Below, piece by piece: positions 14,779 to 23,597 of a DNA stretch of 60,633 nt. Numbering within the stretch: the first letter of the stretch is position 1; each line of letters begins with the position of its first letter. The position numbers and the translations under genes were made by a program. The notes under the pieces are model-generated. The model saw only the letters and a list, made by a program, of their open reading frames with translations. It was not told where the DNA came from and made no database searches. The stretch is from Marinigracilibium pacificum (GTDB taxonomy: Bacteria; Bacteroidota; Bacteroidia; Cytophagales; Cyclobacteriaceae), in contig NZ_JABBNU010000016.1 of assembly GCF_012926615.1 (NCBI RefSeq), forward strand, positions 1-60,633, read 5' to 3'.

Positions 14779-15319
14779 TAAATTATCCCAGTTATGGAAA
14801 AGTCAAAACAAAGACTTTACGCTTGATAATCCGGATATGATTATTAAAAAGGCTAAAAAGCAACGTAATGGACAATTTATTACCATAACGATATTGGCCA
14901 CAACAATTATAATATTGATAATATTCACAGTTAAGTATGCTAATACCGACTGGAATAACTTTACACTTGGGCTTACTTTAATGATTTCGAGTCTCGTTTT
15001 TCGACTCATACTTGAATTTGCAACAATTTACCGCAGAGAAAACAGGTTAGTCTCATTAGACAATCAGTTGTATCAGGAATACTTGAAAAAACACTATAGA
15101 ATAAGGCTGGGTATTAATTATTTAATCACACCTATCTGTTTTGGAATTTATATTTATGGATTTACAATGTTATTACCATATTTCAAAAATGAGTTTTCCG
15201 AAGGATTTTATACTTACATTCTGATTTCCGGGTATGCCTCATTTGTTGTAATAGCATTAATTATTCTTAATAGTATATTTAAAGAACACAGATTTCTAAA
15301 ACAATTGAAAAGTAAATAG
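14768..15319 (+). CDS. four-TM membrane protein, candidate anti-sigma partner
   Basis: This 183-residue protein has a cytoplasmic N-terminus (MENDKLSQLWKSQNKDF) and four membrane helices (about 37-57, 63-83, 116-138 and 150-172). The N-terminal 'LSQLWKSQ...F' pattern is common in small proteins encoded directly after Bacteroidota ECF sigma genes. The 11-bp overlap with the sigma gene argues for coupled translation and a role as its membrane anti-sigma or regulator. No known anti-sigma motif (HxxxCxxC, FecR domain) is visible, so this is inference from position. Confidence 0.6.
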   Translation: MENDKLSQLWKSQNKDFTLDNPDMIIKKAKKQRNGQFITITILATTIIILIIFTVKYANTDWNNFTLGLTLMISSLVFRLILEFATIYRRENRLVSLDNQLYQEYLKKHYRIRLGINYLITPICFGIYIYGFTMLLPYFKNEFSEGFYTYILISGYASFVVIALIILNSIFKEHRFLKQLKSK

Positions 15320-15356
15320 CTTTCCTGTGTTACCGGAGTATATAATAATTACAAAT

Positions 15357-15508
15357 GTTCGAAGTTTAGCGATAGTGTAACTTCGAACATTTTATGAAAA
15401 GCAGGGAATTTATTCCGATCATCTCTCCCTGTGGCCTGTTCCCTGACAGGACAATTATTGTAGAATTTGTTTTCCGGTCTGACGGAGTACAGACCGGGGT
15501 GCGGGCAT
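15357..15508 (+). repeat. family A repeat, chromosomal copy
   Basis: GTTCGAAGTTTAGCGATAG...AACTTCGAAC lies 38 bp after the sigma operon. It is followed by AAAAGCAGGGAATTTATTCC and GTGGCCTGTTCCCTGACAGG. A CCGGTCTGACGGAG...AGACCGG pair closes the element. The loop TTTAGCGATAGCG-type sequence is conserved with copies at 59.3 and 60.5 kb. It could serve as a transcription end structure for the operon on the left and the LuxR gene on the right. Confidence 0.75.
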
Positions 15509-15525
15509 AATTGTGAACAATGAAC

Positions 15526-16605
15526 CTAATCCCTTGACTGATTTTTAATTTTATCTACAAATTCCTGTCTGTTACTAACCTCTAACTTCGCATAAATATT
15601 TCGAATATGAGTTTTTACGGTACTCAAGGAAACAAACAGTTCATTAGCAATTTCCTTATTGCTTTTATCCTGAATAATAAGATCGGCAATGCGTTCTTCC
15701 TGATTGGTTAAATTGATGTTTTCATGTGAAGAAATCTCATTTCCCTTTTGATTTAATTTTATAAATAAGAAGACAACTCCAATGATTAAAAAACTACTAA
15801 GAGCTCCCAGAATATAGGTCATTCGGCGGTAAAAGTCCAGGTCTTGTTGAGTTTCAGCTTTAGAAAAGTCGATAATCAATTCTTTCAACTGCTTTGCATA
15901 ACCATCATTATCATAATAATCGTTCAAACTATTTTGAAGCTCTTCATAATATCCGGGATCATTTTTAAAATCTTCTTTAAGGATATTTGGCTCAACCTCT
16001 GAAAGTGAAATTAAAGTGACCAACGGATGAAACTTCTTTTTCTCAGAATATGCCTTCAGCTCAGAAAGTACTTGAGCAAATGATTGATTTTTTTGATTAG
16101 AGTCTGTTACAGTCAATAATTCATTCGTTAATCGGTTTGCATAACTGTCTATTTCCTGCCATTCTCTATCAATAGGATTTGTATTTGTATTACTGGAAAA
16201 CCAATATTTATTATTTCTTTTGAAAACAATGGTGTCTTGATTAGAGAATATGAAAACATGAAAGTTCTTCCTGTTTTCATCAAAAAACAATTGTAACTCT
16301 GTTTGATCTTCCTCAATTCTGGAATGTATACGGTAAAATGCATGCTTTTCTGAAAGCAATTTTCCTTCAAAAGAAAAGTAACCCGAGCTGTCTGTTAAAG
16401 TTGACATCAAAAACTGTTTCGTCGCCATTGTACTTTGTTCATCGAAGCTCAACAGACTTAAGTAAACTCTTTTGTTTTTCATTGGTGTATCCAGATATCC
16501 GGATATGGAATACTGACCAAAACAGAAATGACTGATAACTAAAAACAGAAACCCAGATAATAATAAACTACGCTGCATACTAAGAGTAAATGTAAAAAAT
16601 TTCAA
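15526..16605 (-). CDS. membrane-anchored LuxR-type transcriptional regulator
   Basis: This 359-residue protein has a signal peptide (start could also be Met10, 16578). It has a periplasmic region of about 240 residues whose N-terminus resembles a DUF4369-like domain (ISGYLDTPMKNKRVYLSL...DSSGYFSFEG). One membrane helix (about 265-284) precedes a cytoplasmic LuxR helix-turn-helix: NLTNQEERIADLIIQDKSNK, then ANELFVSLSTVKTHIRNIYA. This is a one-component receptor-regulator that would sense an extracytoplasmic signal and bind DNA at the membrane. It is convergent with the sigma operon and has its own promoter. Confidence 0.8.
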   Translation of the reverse strand: MKFFTFTLSMQRSLLLSGFLFLVISHFCFGQYSISGYLDTPMKNKRVYLSLLSFDEQSTMATKQFLMSTLTDSSGYFSFEGKLLSEKHAFYRIHSRIEEDQTELQLFFDENRKNFHVFIFSNQDTIVFKRNNKYWFSSNTNTNPIDREWQEIDSYANRLTNELLTVTDSNQKNQSFAQVLSELKAYSEKKKFHPLVTLISLSEVEPNILKEDFKNDPGYYEELQNSLNDYYDNDGYAKQLKELIIDFSKAETQQDLDFYRRMTYILGALSSFLIIGVVFLFIKLNQKGNEISSHENINLTNQEERIADLIIQDKSNKEIANELFVSLSTVKTHIRNIYAKLEVSNRQEFVDKIKNQSRD

Positions 16606-16742
16606 TGATTGATAAAATCAAATGAGAAATTTAACTCTCTAATACATATTAATGACTATTAAGCTGCTTCATCATTATGTGAATCATGTGAAAAAGAATA
16701 AAATCAGCGTGGTACAATTTTCAATTTTTATAAAACAAAGAA

Positions 16743-16786
16743 TTTAAAAAAAATGGCGGCTAACAACAAGTGTTGTCAGCCGCCAT
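16743..16786 (-). terminator. rho-independent terminator of the esterase gene
   Basis: ATGGCGGCT (16753-16761) and AGCCGCCAT (16778-16786), extended by ACAAC/GTTGT, form a strong GC-rich stem. On the minus strand it is followed by a run of eight T. It lies 36 bp beyond the esterase stop codon, which fits an intrinsic terminator. Confidence 0.88.
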
Positions 16787-16821
16787 GAAAATTGATAATT
16801 AAAGCTTAAAATTTCTGAGAT

Positions 16822-18525
16822 CTAGTACAACTTTTTAAGCTCCTCTGCTGTGAAGTTTCTGTTTTCCGTATAATTATCTTTACAGTAGGCCAGTGCTTTT
16901 TTACCTTCATTTGGATTAATATCTTGTTCACTAGCTAATTTTGCGATATGATAATTAATGAATAATAAATCACTATCTACACCCTCCGGAATTAAGTCTT
17001 TATTTGAGTTTAAGTAAAATTTACTATCTAACAGAAGCTTCATTAATCCATCGTAATCTTCAATTTTCTTAAAAGCAGCAACTGTTTTATCAAGATTTCT
17101 ATAATAAACTATCGGTTCAGTTTTAATCTGAATCTCAGCAAAGGCTTTTTTATAGCTTTCAGCACTTTTCTTATAATTTTCTATAATAAAATAGAAATTC
17201 CCTTTGTTTGCCTCGTCAAAACCTCCGGGTTCTTTCATGTTTGAGTTTTGCCAAAGCTTATAATCTTCAACAAACTTTATGAATTCTTCCAGTTCTTCAT
17301 TTTTCTTAGCCAAAAGAATATCCATCAAGACAGGCCCCACGTCTTCTAGTGTATATTTTTCCTCTAAACCATAATTAATCTTCATATCATTAAGATAATT
17401 GGCTCTATAGGAAGCTAAATCCTTGTAACTTTTAACATTTCTGTAATCTTTAAATATAAACTGTATCCCATCTGTCATAGCCAGGGGTACTAAAGTATTA
17501 TGATTGGCCTCATACGTTTGCTTTTTGAAATGGAATCCTGGATTCATGTTAGCCTGGTAAATTTTCTCATAATCATTTCCTGCTTCAATTCTATCAGGTG
17601 AATCTGATGTTGCATTTCCAACAAAATAATGCATTGGTTTACCTTGATAGTTCTTCATAACATCTCCAATATCCATTCTGACATCATTACTAAAGAAATT
17701 AGTTGACAGGGATATAAATCCTCTGAATGGATTATCGTCTTCAAGTAAAAGAAAATGATTATACTCAGCTCCGTTGGAATGTCCGATCATAACATTGAAA
17801 CCTGAGGTGCTGTAATTACTGTCAATAAAAGGAACAAGCTCTTTAAAGATAAAATCCTTAAATTTTTTACCCGATTCCTTGTAGAAAACATCCAGATCCT
17901 TATTTCTATTTGATTGACCATTGGTCATTCCATGAACAATTCCCACTAAAATAGATTCGGGGATTAGTTTATATTCATCCAGTGATAAATAAGATATATT
18001 ATCTTTGGCCACTGTAAAAATATTCCCACCAGCATCTGTTGTATAAAAAACAGGGTATTTCTTAGCCGGATCATAGTTAGCTGGCAAAACAATTTTAACT
18101 AATCTTTCCGCTCCTAAATATTTGGATTGGAACCTCTTGATTCCATAATCAATTCCCAAAGATTCAGCATTTGTATCATTCACCCACCCCTTAATAAAGA
18201 ATACTTTTGTTGAATTATTATTTATGATTTTTTGATTTGGATTGTTATCAAGAGATTTAATAATTCCCTCGTTTTCCCATTTTCCTTTTGTGAATTTAAA
18301 TTCTGCCGGATAAGAAATATCTGTAGTGATTTCTCTCTCGAAATCTGATGTTTTATTCATTTTCACTGCAGCTGGATTCCAGTTACCTAAAGATTCCTGA
18401 TTACCGGTAATGTAAACCTCATCGGTCTTATTAGGTACAATAACTTTGATAGTTGCTTTTTCCTGAGCGAAAATGCTTCCTGATAAAAGCATTATTATCG
18501 TGAATAGAAATATATTTTGATTCAT
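16822..18525 (-). CDS. secreted esterase of the D/enterochelin-esterase type with N-terminal starch-binding-like domain
   Basis: This 567-residue protein has a signal peptide (LFTIIMLLSGSIFAQ). Residues 20-115 resemble a CBM20/CBM48-like beta-sandwich (VYITGNQESLGNWNPAAVKM). Residues 130-350 form an esterase-D/Fes-type alpha/beta hydrolase (PF00756-like) with VKIVLPANYDPAKKYPVFYT and the nucleophile motif GHSNGA. ANHNTLVP carries the likely catalytic His. The last 200 residues are helical, possibly TPR-like. Such proteins hydrolyse esters of siderophores or carbohydrates; the substrate here is unknown. It is monocistronic with its own terminator. Confidence 0.82.
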   Translation of the reverse strand: MNQNIFLFTIIMLLSGSIFAQEKATIKVIVPNKTDEVYITGNQESLGNWNPAAVKMNKTSDFEREITTDISYPAEFKFTKGKWENEGIIKSLDNNPNQKIINNNSTKVFFIKGWVNDTNAESLGIDYGIKRFQSKYLGAERLVKIVLPANYDPAKKYPVFYTTDAGGNIFTVAKDNISYLSLDEYKLIPESILVGIVHGMTNGQSNRNKDLDVFYKESGKKFKDFIFKELVPFIDSNYSTSGFNVMIGHSNGAEYNHFLLLEDDNPFRGFISLSTNFFSNDVRMDIGDVMKNYQGKPMHYFVGNATSDSPDRIEAGNDYEKIYQANMNPGFHFKKQTYEANHNTLVPLAMTDGIQFIFKDYRNVKSYKDLASYRANYLNDMKINYGLEEKYTLEDVGPVLMDILLAKKNEELEEFIKFVEDYKLWQNSNMKEPGGFDEANKGNFYFIIENYKKSAESYKKAFAEIQIKTEPIVYYRNLDKTVAAFKKIEDYDGLMKLLLDSKFYLNSNKDLIPEGVDSDLLFINYHIAKLASEQDINPNEGKKALAYCKDNYTENRNFTAEELKKLY

Positions 18526-18865
18526 TGTGATTGGTGTTTTGTTGATTCAAATGTAGCTTGCAGAAAAGGCAAAACAGGCATTAACCAGGGTTGAAAAAGG
18601 GACTAGTCCCCCGTATGATTTTTATTCTAACAGGGTTTTGGGCATTTATCCTTATTAAAGAGAATGAATTTAGATAAAGCTAATAGGTTAGTTAATAAAT
18701 ATTTTTCTGATGTTAAAAGTTATGAATTGTTGGTTCACATCATACCTGTAATTTCAGGGTTAATACTATAACTTTCCTTGTTTATAATAAATTAATGTTT
18801 TCATCAATGCTCTAATATTCATTAAGTACGTTATAATAAGATAAGATTATAGTTTAAAGAAAAAA
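18526..18865. promoter_or_regulatory. divergent intergenic region between esterase and SigZ-type genes
   Basis: This 340-bp gap contains the upstream regions of both divergent genes. It is AT-rich, with no exact TAnnTTTG box and no strong inverted repeat that I can see. Promoters for both directions are inferred only from gene orientation. Confidence 0.4.
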
Positions 18866-19438
18866 ATGAAAATTACTGAATACAGACAAGTATGGGAGAT
18901 TTGGAATTCAAGCAAGGAAAAGTTGCATGCCTACGTCTTGTCTCGATTTAAAAATCAGGTTATAGCTGAAGAGGTTTCTCAGGAAGTACTATTGAAAATA
19001 TATAACTCTTGTTGTTCCGAAAAGGAAATTACAAATCTTAATTCCTGGCTATATAAAATTGCACATAATACATCTTTAGACATTCTTAAAAAAGAGTCAC
19101 ATAGTCAAAATTCGGTTGATTTCGATAATACCATAAATGACTCAGAGAAATGGGATGAATTATCAACTTTTCTGGAGCCACTAATCGATTTTTTACCCGA
19201 GAAGTATGGTGTTCCACTTAAAATGTCTGATCTGGATAAAATTGATCAAAAGGAAATTGCATTGAAGCTGGGACTTGGTCATAGCGCCACCAAAAGTAGA
19301 ATACAGCGAGCGAGAAAGCTGCTTAGAGAGGAAATTGAGTTATGTTTCCATCTTGAATTAGACAAAAACGGGGTTCTTATAAATGCAGATTTGAAGACCT
19401 CCTGCCGTCCGTTACAGAAACTGAAAGAAAAAAAATAA
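18866..19438 (+). CDS. sigZ: RNA polymerase sigma factor, SigZ type
   Basis: This 190-residue sigma-70 family protein has region 2 (AEEVSQEVLLKIYNS, then NLNSWLYKIAHNTSLDILKK) and region 4 (IDQKEIALKLGLGHSATKSR). The C-terminal extension ELCFHLELDKNGVLINADLK with a Cys is typical of the SigZ group ('F..D..G.I'). It is probably cotranscribed with the ArsI/CadI-like gene 66 bp downstream. No anti-sigma gene is next to it, which is usual for this group. It may respond to metal or metalloid stress, judging by the neighbour. Confidence 0.8.
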   Translation: MKITEYRQVWEIWNSSKEKLHAYVLSRFKNQVIAEEVSQEVLLKIYNSCCSEKEITNLNSWLYKIAHNTSLDILKKESHSQNSVDFDNTINDSEKWDELSTFLEPLIDFLPEKYGVPLKMSDLDKIDQKEIALKLGLGHSATKSRIQRARKLLREEIELCFHLELDKNGVLINADLKTSCRPLQKLKEKK

Positions 19439-19504
19439 AAAATTTTGCGTCTTTTTGAATCGCGTGAAGTCTTAAGGTAAAGTTTAACCATTAAAGATTT
19501 TAAA

Positions 19505-19993
19505 ATGAAAAGATTTCACGTTCATGTAAGAGTTCAAAAGTTGGAAGAAAGCATTAATTTTTACAATGCATTATTTGGAGCTAGGCCAACAACTATCAAA
19601 TCAGATTATGCAAAATGGATGCTGGAAGATCCACGAATAAATTTTGCTATTTCCACAGGCCATGGCGAAACCGGAATAGAGCACCTAGGTTTTGAAGTCA
19701 ATAGCCACGAAGCATTAAACTCCATTTACTCAAATATGGAAAAGGCCAAAGGTGAGATATTCGAAGAGGGAGAATGCACTTGCTGCTATGCTAAAAGCCA
19801 GAAATCATGGATCACCGATCCTCAGGGAGTGGACTGGGAGGCATTTTACACCCATGGTACGTCAACGGTATATGGCGAAGGAATTAATGCAAGACCAGCT
19901 CCGGAAGCCATGGAGAAATGGGAAGGTAATGATAGTATTGATGCAAAAGAGGAAGAATCAGTTGTCAGCTGTGATGGTAGCTGTATTGTTTAA
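19505..19993 (+). CDS. arsI: ArsI/CadI-family VOC metalloenzyme
   Basis: This 162-residue single VOC-domain protein has HVHVRVQKLEESINFYNALF at the N-terminus, a metal-site IEHLGFEV, and the vicinal-cysteine motif ECTCCYAKSQKSW (about residues 91-103). DPQGVDWEAFYT follows. ArsI is an Fe(II)-dependent dioxygenase that breaks the C-As bond of organoarsenicals; CadI is a close relative induced by cadmium. The Cys-Cys pair that binds the arsenical is present. The C-terminal tail ends CDGSCIV, possibly another metal site. No arsR, arsB or arsC gene is nearby. Confidence 0.85.
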   Translation: MKRFHVHVRVQKLEESINFYNALFGARPTTIKSDYAKWMLEDPRINFAISTGHGETGIEHLGFEVNSHEALNSIYSNMEKAKGEIFEEGECTCCYAKSQKSWITDPQGVDWEAFYTHGTSTVYGEGINARPAPEAMEKWEGNDSIDAKEEESVVSCDGSCIV

Positions 19994-20017
19994 AAGATTA
20001 ATTTTTTTGAATTTTTG

Positions 20018-20045
20018 GCACACGTTGATTTTGTATAACGTGTGC
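20018..20045 (+). terminator. hairpin after the arsI-like gene
   Basis: GCACACGTT and AACGTGTGC form a perfect 9-bp stem with a 10-nt loop, 24 bp after the stop codon. The following bases (TATTCAATTT) are only weakly T-rich, so termination efficiency is uncertain. Confidence 0.5.
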
Positions 20046-20172
20046 TATTCAATTTAATATTACTTTGGTCATAAGATAAAGTTTTGGGATTAAATGCTTT
20101 TTATTGGTTTTTATCGATATTGAGCATTTAATTTTGAAAATCATTTATGTTCAATAACATTTAAAAATTATT

Positions 20173-20439
20173 GTGGCTGATATTATCAAAGCAATTTTTA
20201 TTTATCTGATTATTCCGTTTACAGGATTGATGTATTATTTGGGACTTAAACGAAAAATGAAAGCACAGGAAATACCTGCCCCTCCTGCCATTGAACTTTT
20301 CATTATTTTCACTACTTATGGTGGACTGCTGCTAGTTACTTTGACGACACTATTTTGGAAATGGTCAGCAATGGCTTCATTAGGAACTTTTTTTCTTATT
20401 CTGGTAGCTCCAGTTATCATGGGTATTATTGTTTTTTGA
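20173..20439 (+). CDS. small membrane protein
   Basis: This 88-residue protein starts at GTG (a short hydrophobic frame with no ATG option). It has three predicted membrane segments (about 7-25, 40-62 and 66-88), separated by LKRKMKAQEIPAPPAIEL. No family is recognised. Its isolated position and single frame make it a plausible but unproven gene. Confidence 0.5.
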   Translation: MADIIKAIFIYLIIPFTGLMYYLGLKRKMKAQEIPAPPAIELFIIFTTYGGLLLVTLTTLFWKWSAMASLGTFFLILVAPVIMGIIVF

Positions 20440-20627
20440 AATTATAAAAGGAAGGAATTATCAATTTATCATTTAAGAATTTTCGAAGCAGGAGTTTTGT
20501 ATTTCTTGATTGCGCCTGTTACATTTGGCCTTTTAATGATTATAGGATAAGGAGAATCTCTTTCAACACTAGCATATTCTTTCAGGCTAGAAGATAAAAA
20601 CCTATTTAACTGAAAGGATAATAGAAC

Positions 20628-21593
20628 ATGGAAATGAAAAATGAAGAACATATAGTAGATCTTGACTTGCCTGCTGTCAAGCGTTGGGAATTTCTGTCAG
20701 ATTATAAAAAGGAAATTAATGAATTACTTCAGTGCTATTTAAATGACTTCGATGATGCAGATTTCATATTCGAGAGTATTGAAGATTATAAGCATGATAT
20801 AATTTCAAAAGAATATCTTGAAGAAATTGAATTTATTGCTTCAATATCCAACTTTTCACCTGATCAGGTATTAATCGCCAACCTGTACTATGATGTACTT
20901 AAGTTTTATTTTGGATGTACCGCATTTGCTGTATACAACAATGAATCTGTCTTACATTCAAGGAATCTTGATTGGCATACTGAAAACAACCTGTTAAGCC
21001 AGTATTCAAAAGTTTTTGACTTTCAGCGTAATGGAAAAACAGTATTTAAGACAATCGGATGGACAGGTTTCATTGGAGCACTTTCCGGAATAAAGCCTGA
21101 TCGTTTCTCACTTACTTTAAATGCTGTATTGAGTAATGATAGCCCTGATATTGCTTTTCCAGTATCTTTTCTTCTTAGAGAAATTTTAGATTCTTCTAAT
21201 TCATTTGATGAAGCAAAACAGAAATTAGAGCAGACTATCATTGCAAGTGATTGCCTGATTTTGTTATCCGGGATTAATCCAGATGAAATGGTTGTGATTG
21301 AAAGGACTCCCAAAAGGTTTGCTACCAGAGAAACTCAAAATGGTTTTATCGCTGTGACTAATGATTATAAACTGCTGGAAAATAACCTGACTGGTGAAAG
21401 TATATTGCAATCGACTTCATGCGGTAGATATGAAAGGATCAGTGAAATTTTAATGGATAAAATCCCTAATAATTTTGAAGAATGCTTTAAAATATTAAAA
21501 GATGAAAAAATAATGATGGGAATAACAGTTCAGCAAATGGTATTCAACAATAAAACAGGAGAAATAGGATTAGTAAGGACAGGAGATAATTAA
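20628..21593 (+). CDS. linear amide C-N hydrolase (acid ceramidase/NAAA-like)
   Basis: This 321-residue protein has the layout of the N-terminal-nucleophile amidases related to acid ceramidase and NAAA. A roughly 96-residue N-terminal part precedes Cys97 (YFGCTAF), which would become the nucleophile after self-cleavage. HSRNLDWH carries the conserved Arg and Asp. Downstream FIGALSGIKPDRFSLTLNA and VTNDY fit the family. Such enzymes hydrolyse fatty-acid amides. There is no signal peptide, so it may act in the cytoplasm. It has 12 bp of A-rich leader and no operon partner on the left. Confidence 0.8.
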   Translation: MEMKNEEHIVDLDLPAVKRWEFLSDYKKEINELLQCYLNDFDDADFIFESIEDYKHDIISKEYLEEIEFIASISNFSPDQVLIANLYYDVLKFYFGCTAFAVYNNESVLHSRNLDWHTENNLLSQYSKVFDFQRNGKTVFKTIGWTGFIGALSGIKPDRFSLTLNAVLSNDSPDIAFPVSFLLREILDSSNSFDEAKQKLEQTIIASDCLILLSGINPDEMVVIERTPKRFATRETQNGFIAVTNDYKLLENNLTGESILQSTSCGRYERISEILMDKIPNNFEECFKILKDEKIMMGITVQQMVFNNKTGEIGLVRTGDN

Positions 21594-21641
21594 TGATAAA
21601 TTATTACCGTTTTATAAACCTTCAACCACCAATTTAAAAAT

Positions 21642-22364
21642 ATGAATAGAATTTTTCTTTTAACCACTCTTCAACTGTTTATTTATATTGAAGGCTTTCC
21701 TCAAATAGATTTATATGCTGAGGTTAATACAAATTACTCCATAATGAATAATGCCCAAAAAGTCGTTGGCATTTATACATTTGATGAATCATACGATCAT
21801 AAATTTGGATTTGGATTTAACGCGGGAATATCAAATAAGCTTTCTGAGAATATTTATTATAATGTGGGCATAGGAATAGATAATATTAACTATCAAAAGA
21901 GAATTGAGATTGAACGCGCCTCAAATTCTTATCCTGATTACCCCCAAAACCCTGATCCATTTCCAGTTACATTGCCTGACAATTATGATAAAATTGGGAC
22001 AACGGCAATCTATAATTTGAATTTACCGATATATGTAAATTATTCAGTACGCAAATTCTCATTTGGTCTCGGGATTTCACCTTCCATTCTAATATATTCA
22101 AAGCAGATTCGTGGTGAAAATGGTTTTTACGACCCTTTTAAAGTGACTGAAAAAACTAATAATGAAGGGCTAAATGATTTTTCATTTAGTGGATTTTGCA
22201 GAGTAGAATTTCAGGCAATTAAAAATATAAGTGCTTTGGTTCAATATACTCATGGATTCACACATATTTATAATAAAGATGAGCAACATGCTGGGAATGA
22301 CAAAACTAAATTGATTCAGCTTGGACTTAAATATTATTATAGAAAGCCAAATTCGAACAATTGA
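21642..22364 (+). CDS. outer-membrane beta-barrel protein (PorT/OMP_b-brl type)
   Basis: This 240-residue protein has a signal peptide (IFLLTTLQLFIYIEGFPQ). Alternating aromatic beta-strands follow (YNVGIGIDNINYQ, FSFGLGISPSILIY, SALVQYTHGFTHIY), ending in LIQLGLKYYYRK. This is the layout of an eight-stranded outer-membrane barrel common in Bacteroidota. The function is unknown. The next gene begins 19 bp after the stop codon, which suggests cotranscription. Confidence 0.78.
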   Translation: MNRIFLLTTLQLFIYIEGFPQIDLYAEVNTNYSIMNNAQKVVGIYTFDESYDHKFGFGFNAGISNKLSENIYYNVGIGIDNINYQKRIEIERASNSYPDYPQNPDPFPVTLPDNYDKIGTTAIYNLNLPIYVNYSVRKFSFGLGISPSILIYSKQIRGENGFYDPFKVTEKTNNEGLNDFSFSGFCRVEFQAIKNISALVQYTHGFTHIYNKDEQHAGNDKTKLIQLGLKYYYRKPNSNN

Positions 22365-22383
22365 TAATAAGTTACTTTAAGAT

Positions 22384-23376
22384 ATGTGGTTTGAAGACTT
22401 AGTTGGATTTGAGGAAGTATCACTTGAAAACGTCAGGGATAAAATCTCTATCGAGGGTAACAAGTTAATTTCAAAAGTAAATGGAAAGTCTTTTCAATAT
22501 GGAACTCTTGAAATTCCTACCTTAAAAGAACTAAAAGACAAATCGCCATTAGAGAATTATAAGGGAAGAATAAGCATTATAGAAATTGTCGGTAATGTTC
22601 AGGAAATGCATTGCGATCCTCAAAATAGAAATGCATTATTTCAAGCAGCATCGCAATTCAATCTATTAGAGATGGTTGGGCCTCATATTACTCCTGAAAG
22701 CGGTGTTGGTATATATGAAAAAGATTACACACAAGGTCCGGCCTGTGCCATAGCTTGTGGAGCAGGTACTATTTACAGGAACTATTTCGTTCCTATCAAA
22801 AATCAAGTTGGGCAGTCTTCAACTAATCAAATAGATTGCCTGGATTTAATAGGAAAAGAATTAGGTAACGATGAATTGTTTCTCTGGAAAATGACTAATG
22901 GCTATGCGTTGGTAAATCAGGATGGACTTTTGAATATAAATGCACAAATCAATAATCTTAAGCAAGAACAAAGAGACAGGTTAAAAGAAAAACTTAAAAT
23001 TGGAATACAATGGAATACTGAGGTGACTATTAAAAACTCTAATCAATTAGTTTCACAGGCCTATTGTTCTGCGTTACCCGTAGCTTATTCGAATGTTGAT
23101 TCTATTTATTGGTCAAGTTTTGCAAAGCTAATTCTCGAGGCAACCTATGAGGCTACTTTACATGCAGCTTTGATTAATTTTGAAAATACCGGCTGTAATA
23201 AAGTATTTTTAACTCTTGTTGGAGGTGGAGCATTTGGAAATGAAATTGAATGGATTATAGATTCTCTTTCAAAAGCTCTTTCAAAATTTAAAAATACACC
23301 TTTGGAAATAGGAATTATTAGTTATGGTTCTTCAAATTATAATGTTAGAGAATTGATAAAGGGAATAAGCCTTTAA
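22384..23376 (+). CDS. uncharacterised protein with macro-domain-like C-terminus
   Basis: This 330-residue cytoplasmic protein has conserved-looking blocks GVGIYEKDYTQGPACAIACG and GAGTIYRNYF (about residues 110-140). A C-terminal block ATYEATLHAALINFENTGC, then VFLTLVGGGAFGNEIEWI, resembles the nucleotide-binding end of macro domains ('L..iGgGaFgn....'). Macro-like proteins bind or process ADP-ribose, but the usual N-terminal NxxGxxL loop is not evident. I cannot assign a reaction. It follows the barrel gene closely, though there is no clear functional link. Confidence 0.55.
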   Translation: MWFEDLVGFEEVSLENVRDKISIEGNKLISKVNGKSFQYGTLEIPTLKELKDKSPLENYKGRISIIEIVGNVQEMHCDPQNRNALFQAASQFNLLEMVGPHITPESGVGIYEKDYTQGPACAIACGAGTIYRNYFVPIKNQVGQSSTNQIDCLDLIGKELGNDELFLWKMTNGYALVNQDGLLNINAQINNLKQEQRDRLKEKLKIGIQWNTEVTIKNSNQLVSQAYCSALPVAYSNVDSIYWSSFAKLILEATYEATLHAALINFENTGCNKVFLTLVGGGAFGNEIEWIIDSLSKALSKFKNTPLEIGIISYGSSNYNVRELIKGISL

Positions 23377-23597
23377 TACTTTCTCCTATCTATTATTTGT
23401 TTCATTTTAGAATAATAAAATAGCATAGTTATAACATAATTGTTTTCTTTCATTTAAATCATAATGAAACTGTTAGTTATGTTATATTTCTTCAATATTG
23501 TTAATTCAATCCCTTTCAAGTAAATTACTATTTGTCTGTCAAAGACTATCTCTTATGAATTAAAGAGATAATATCACCTCCCTGATGGTATCCTGAT

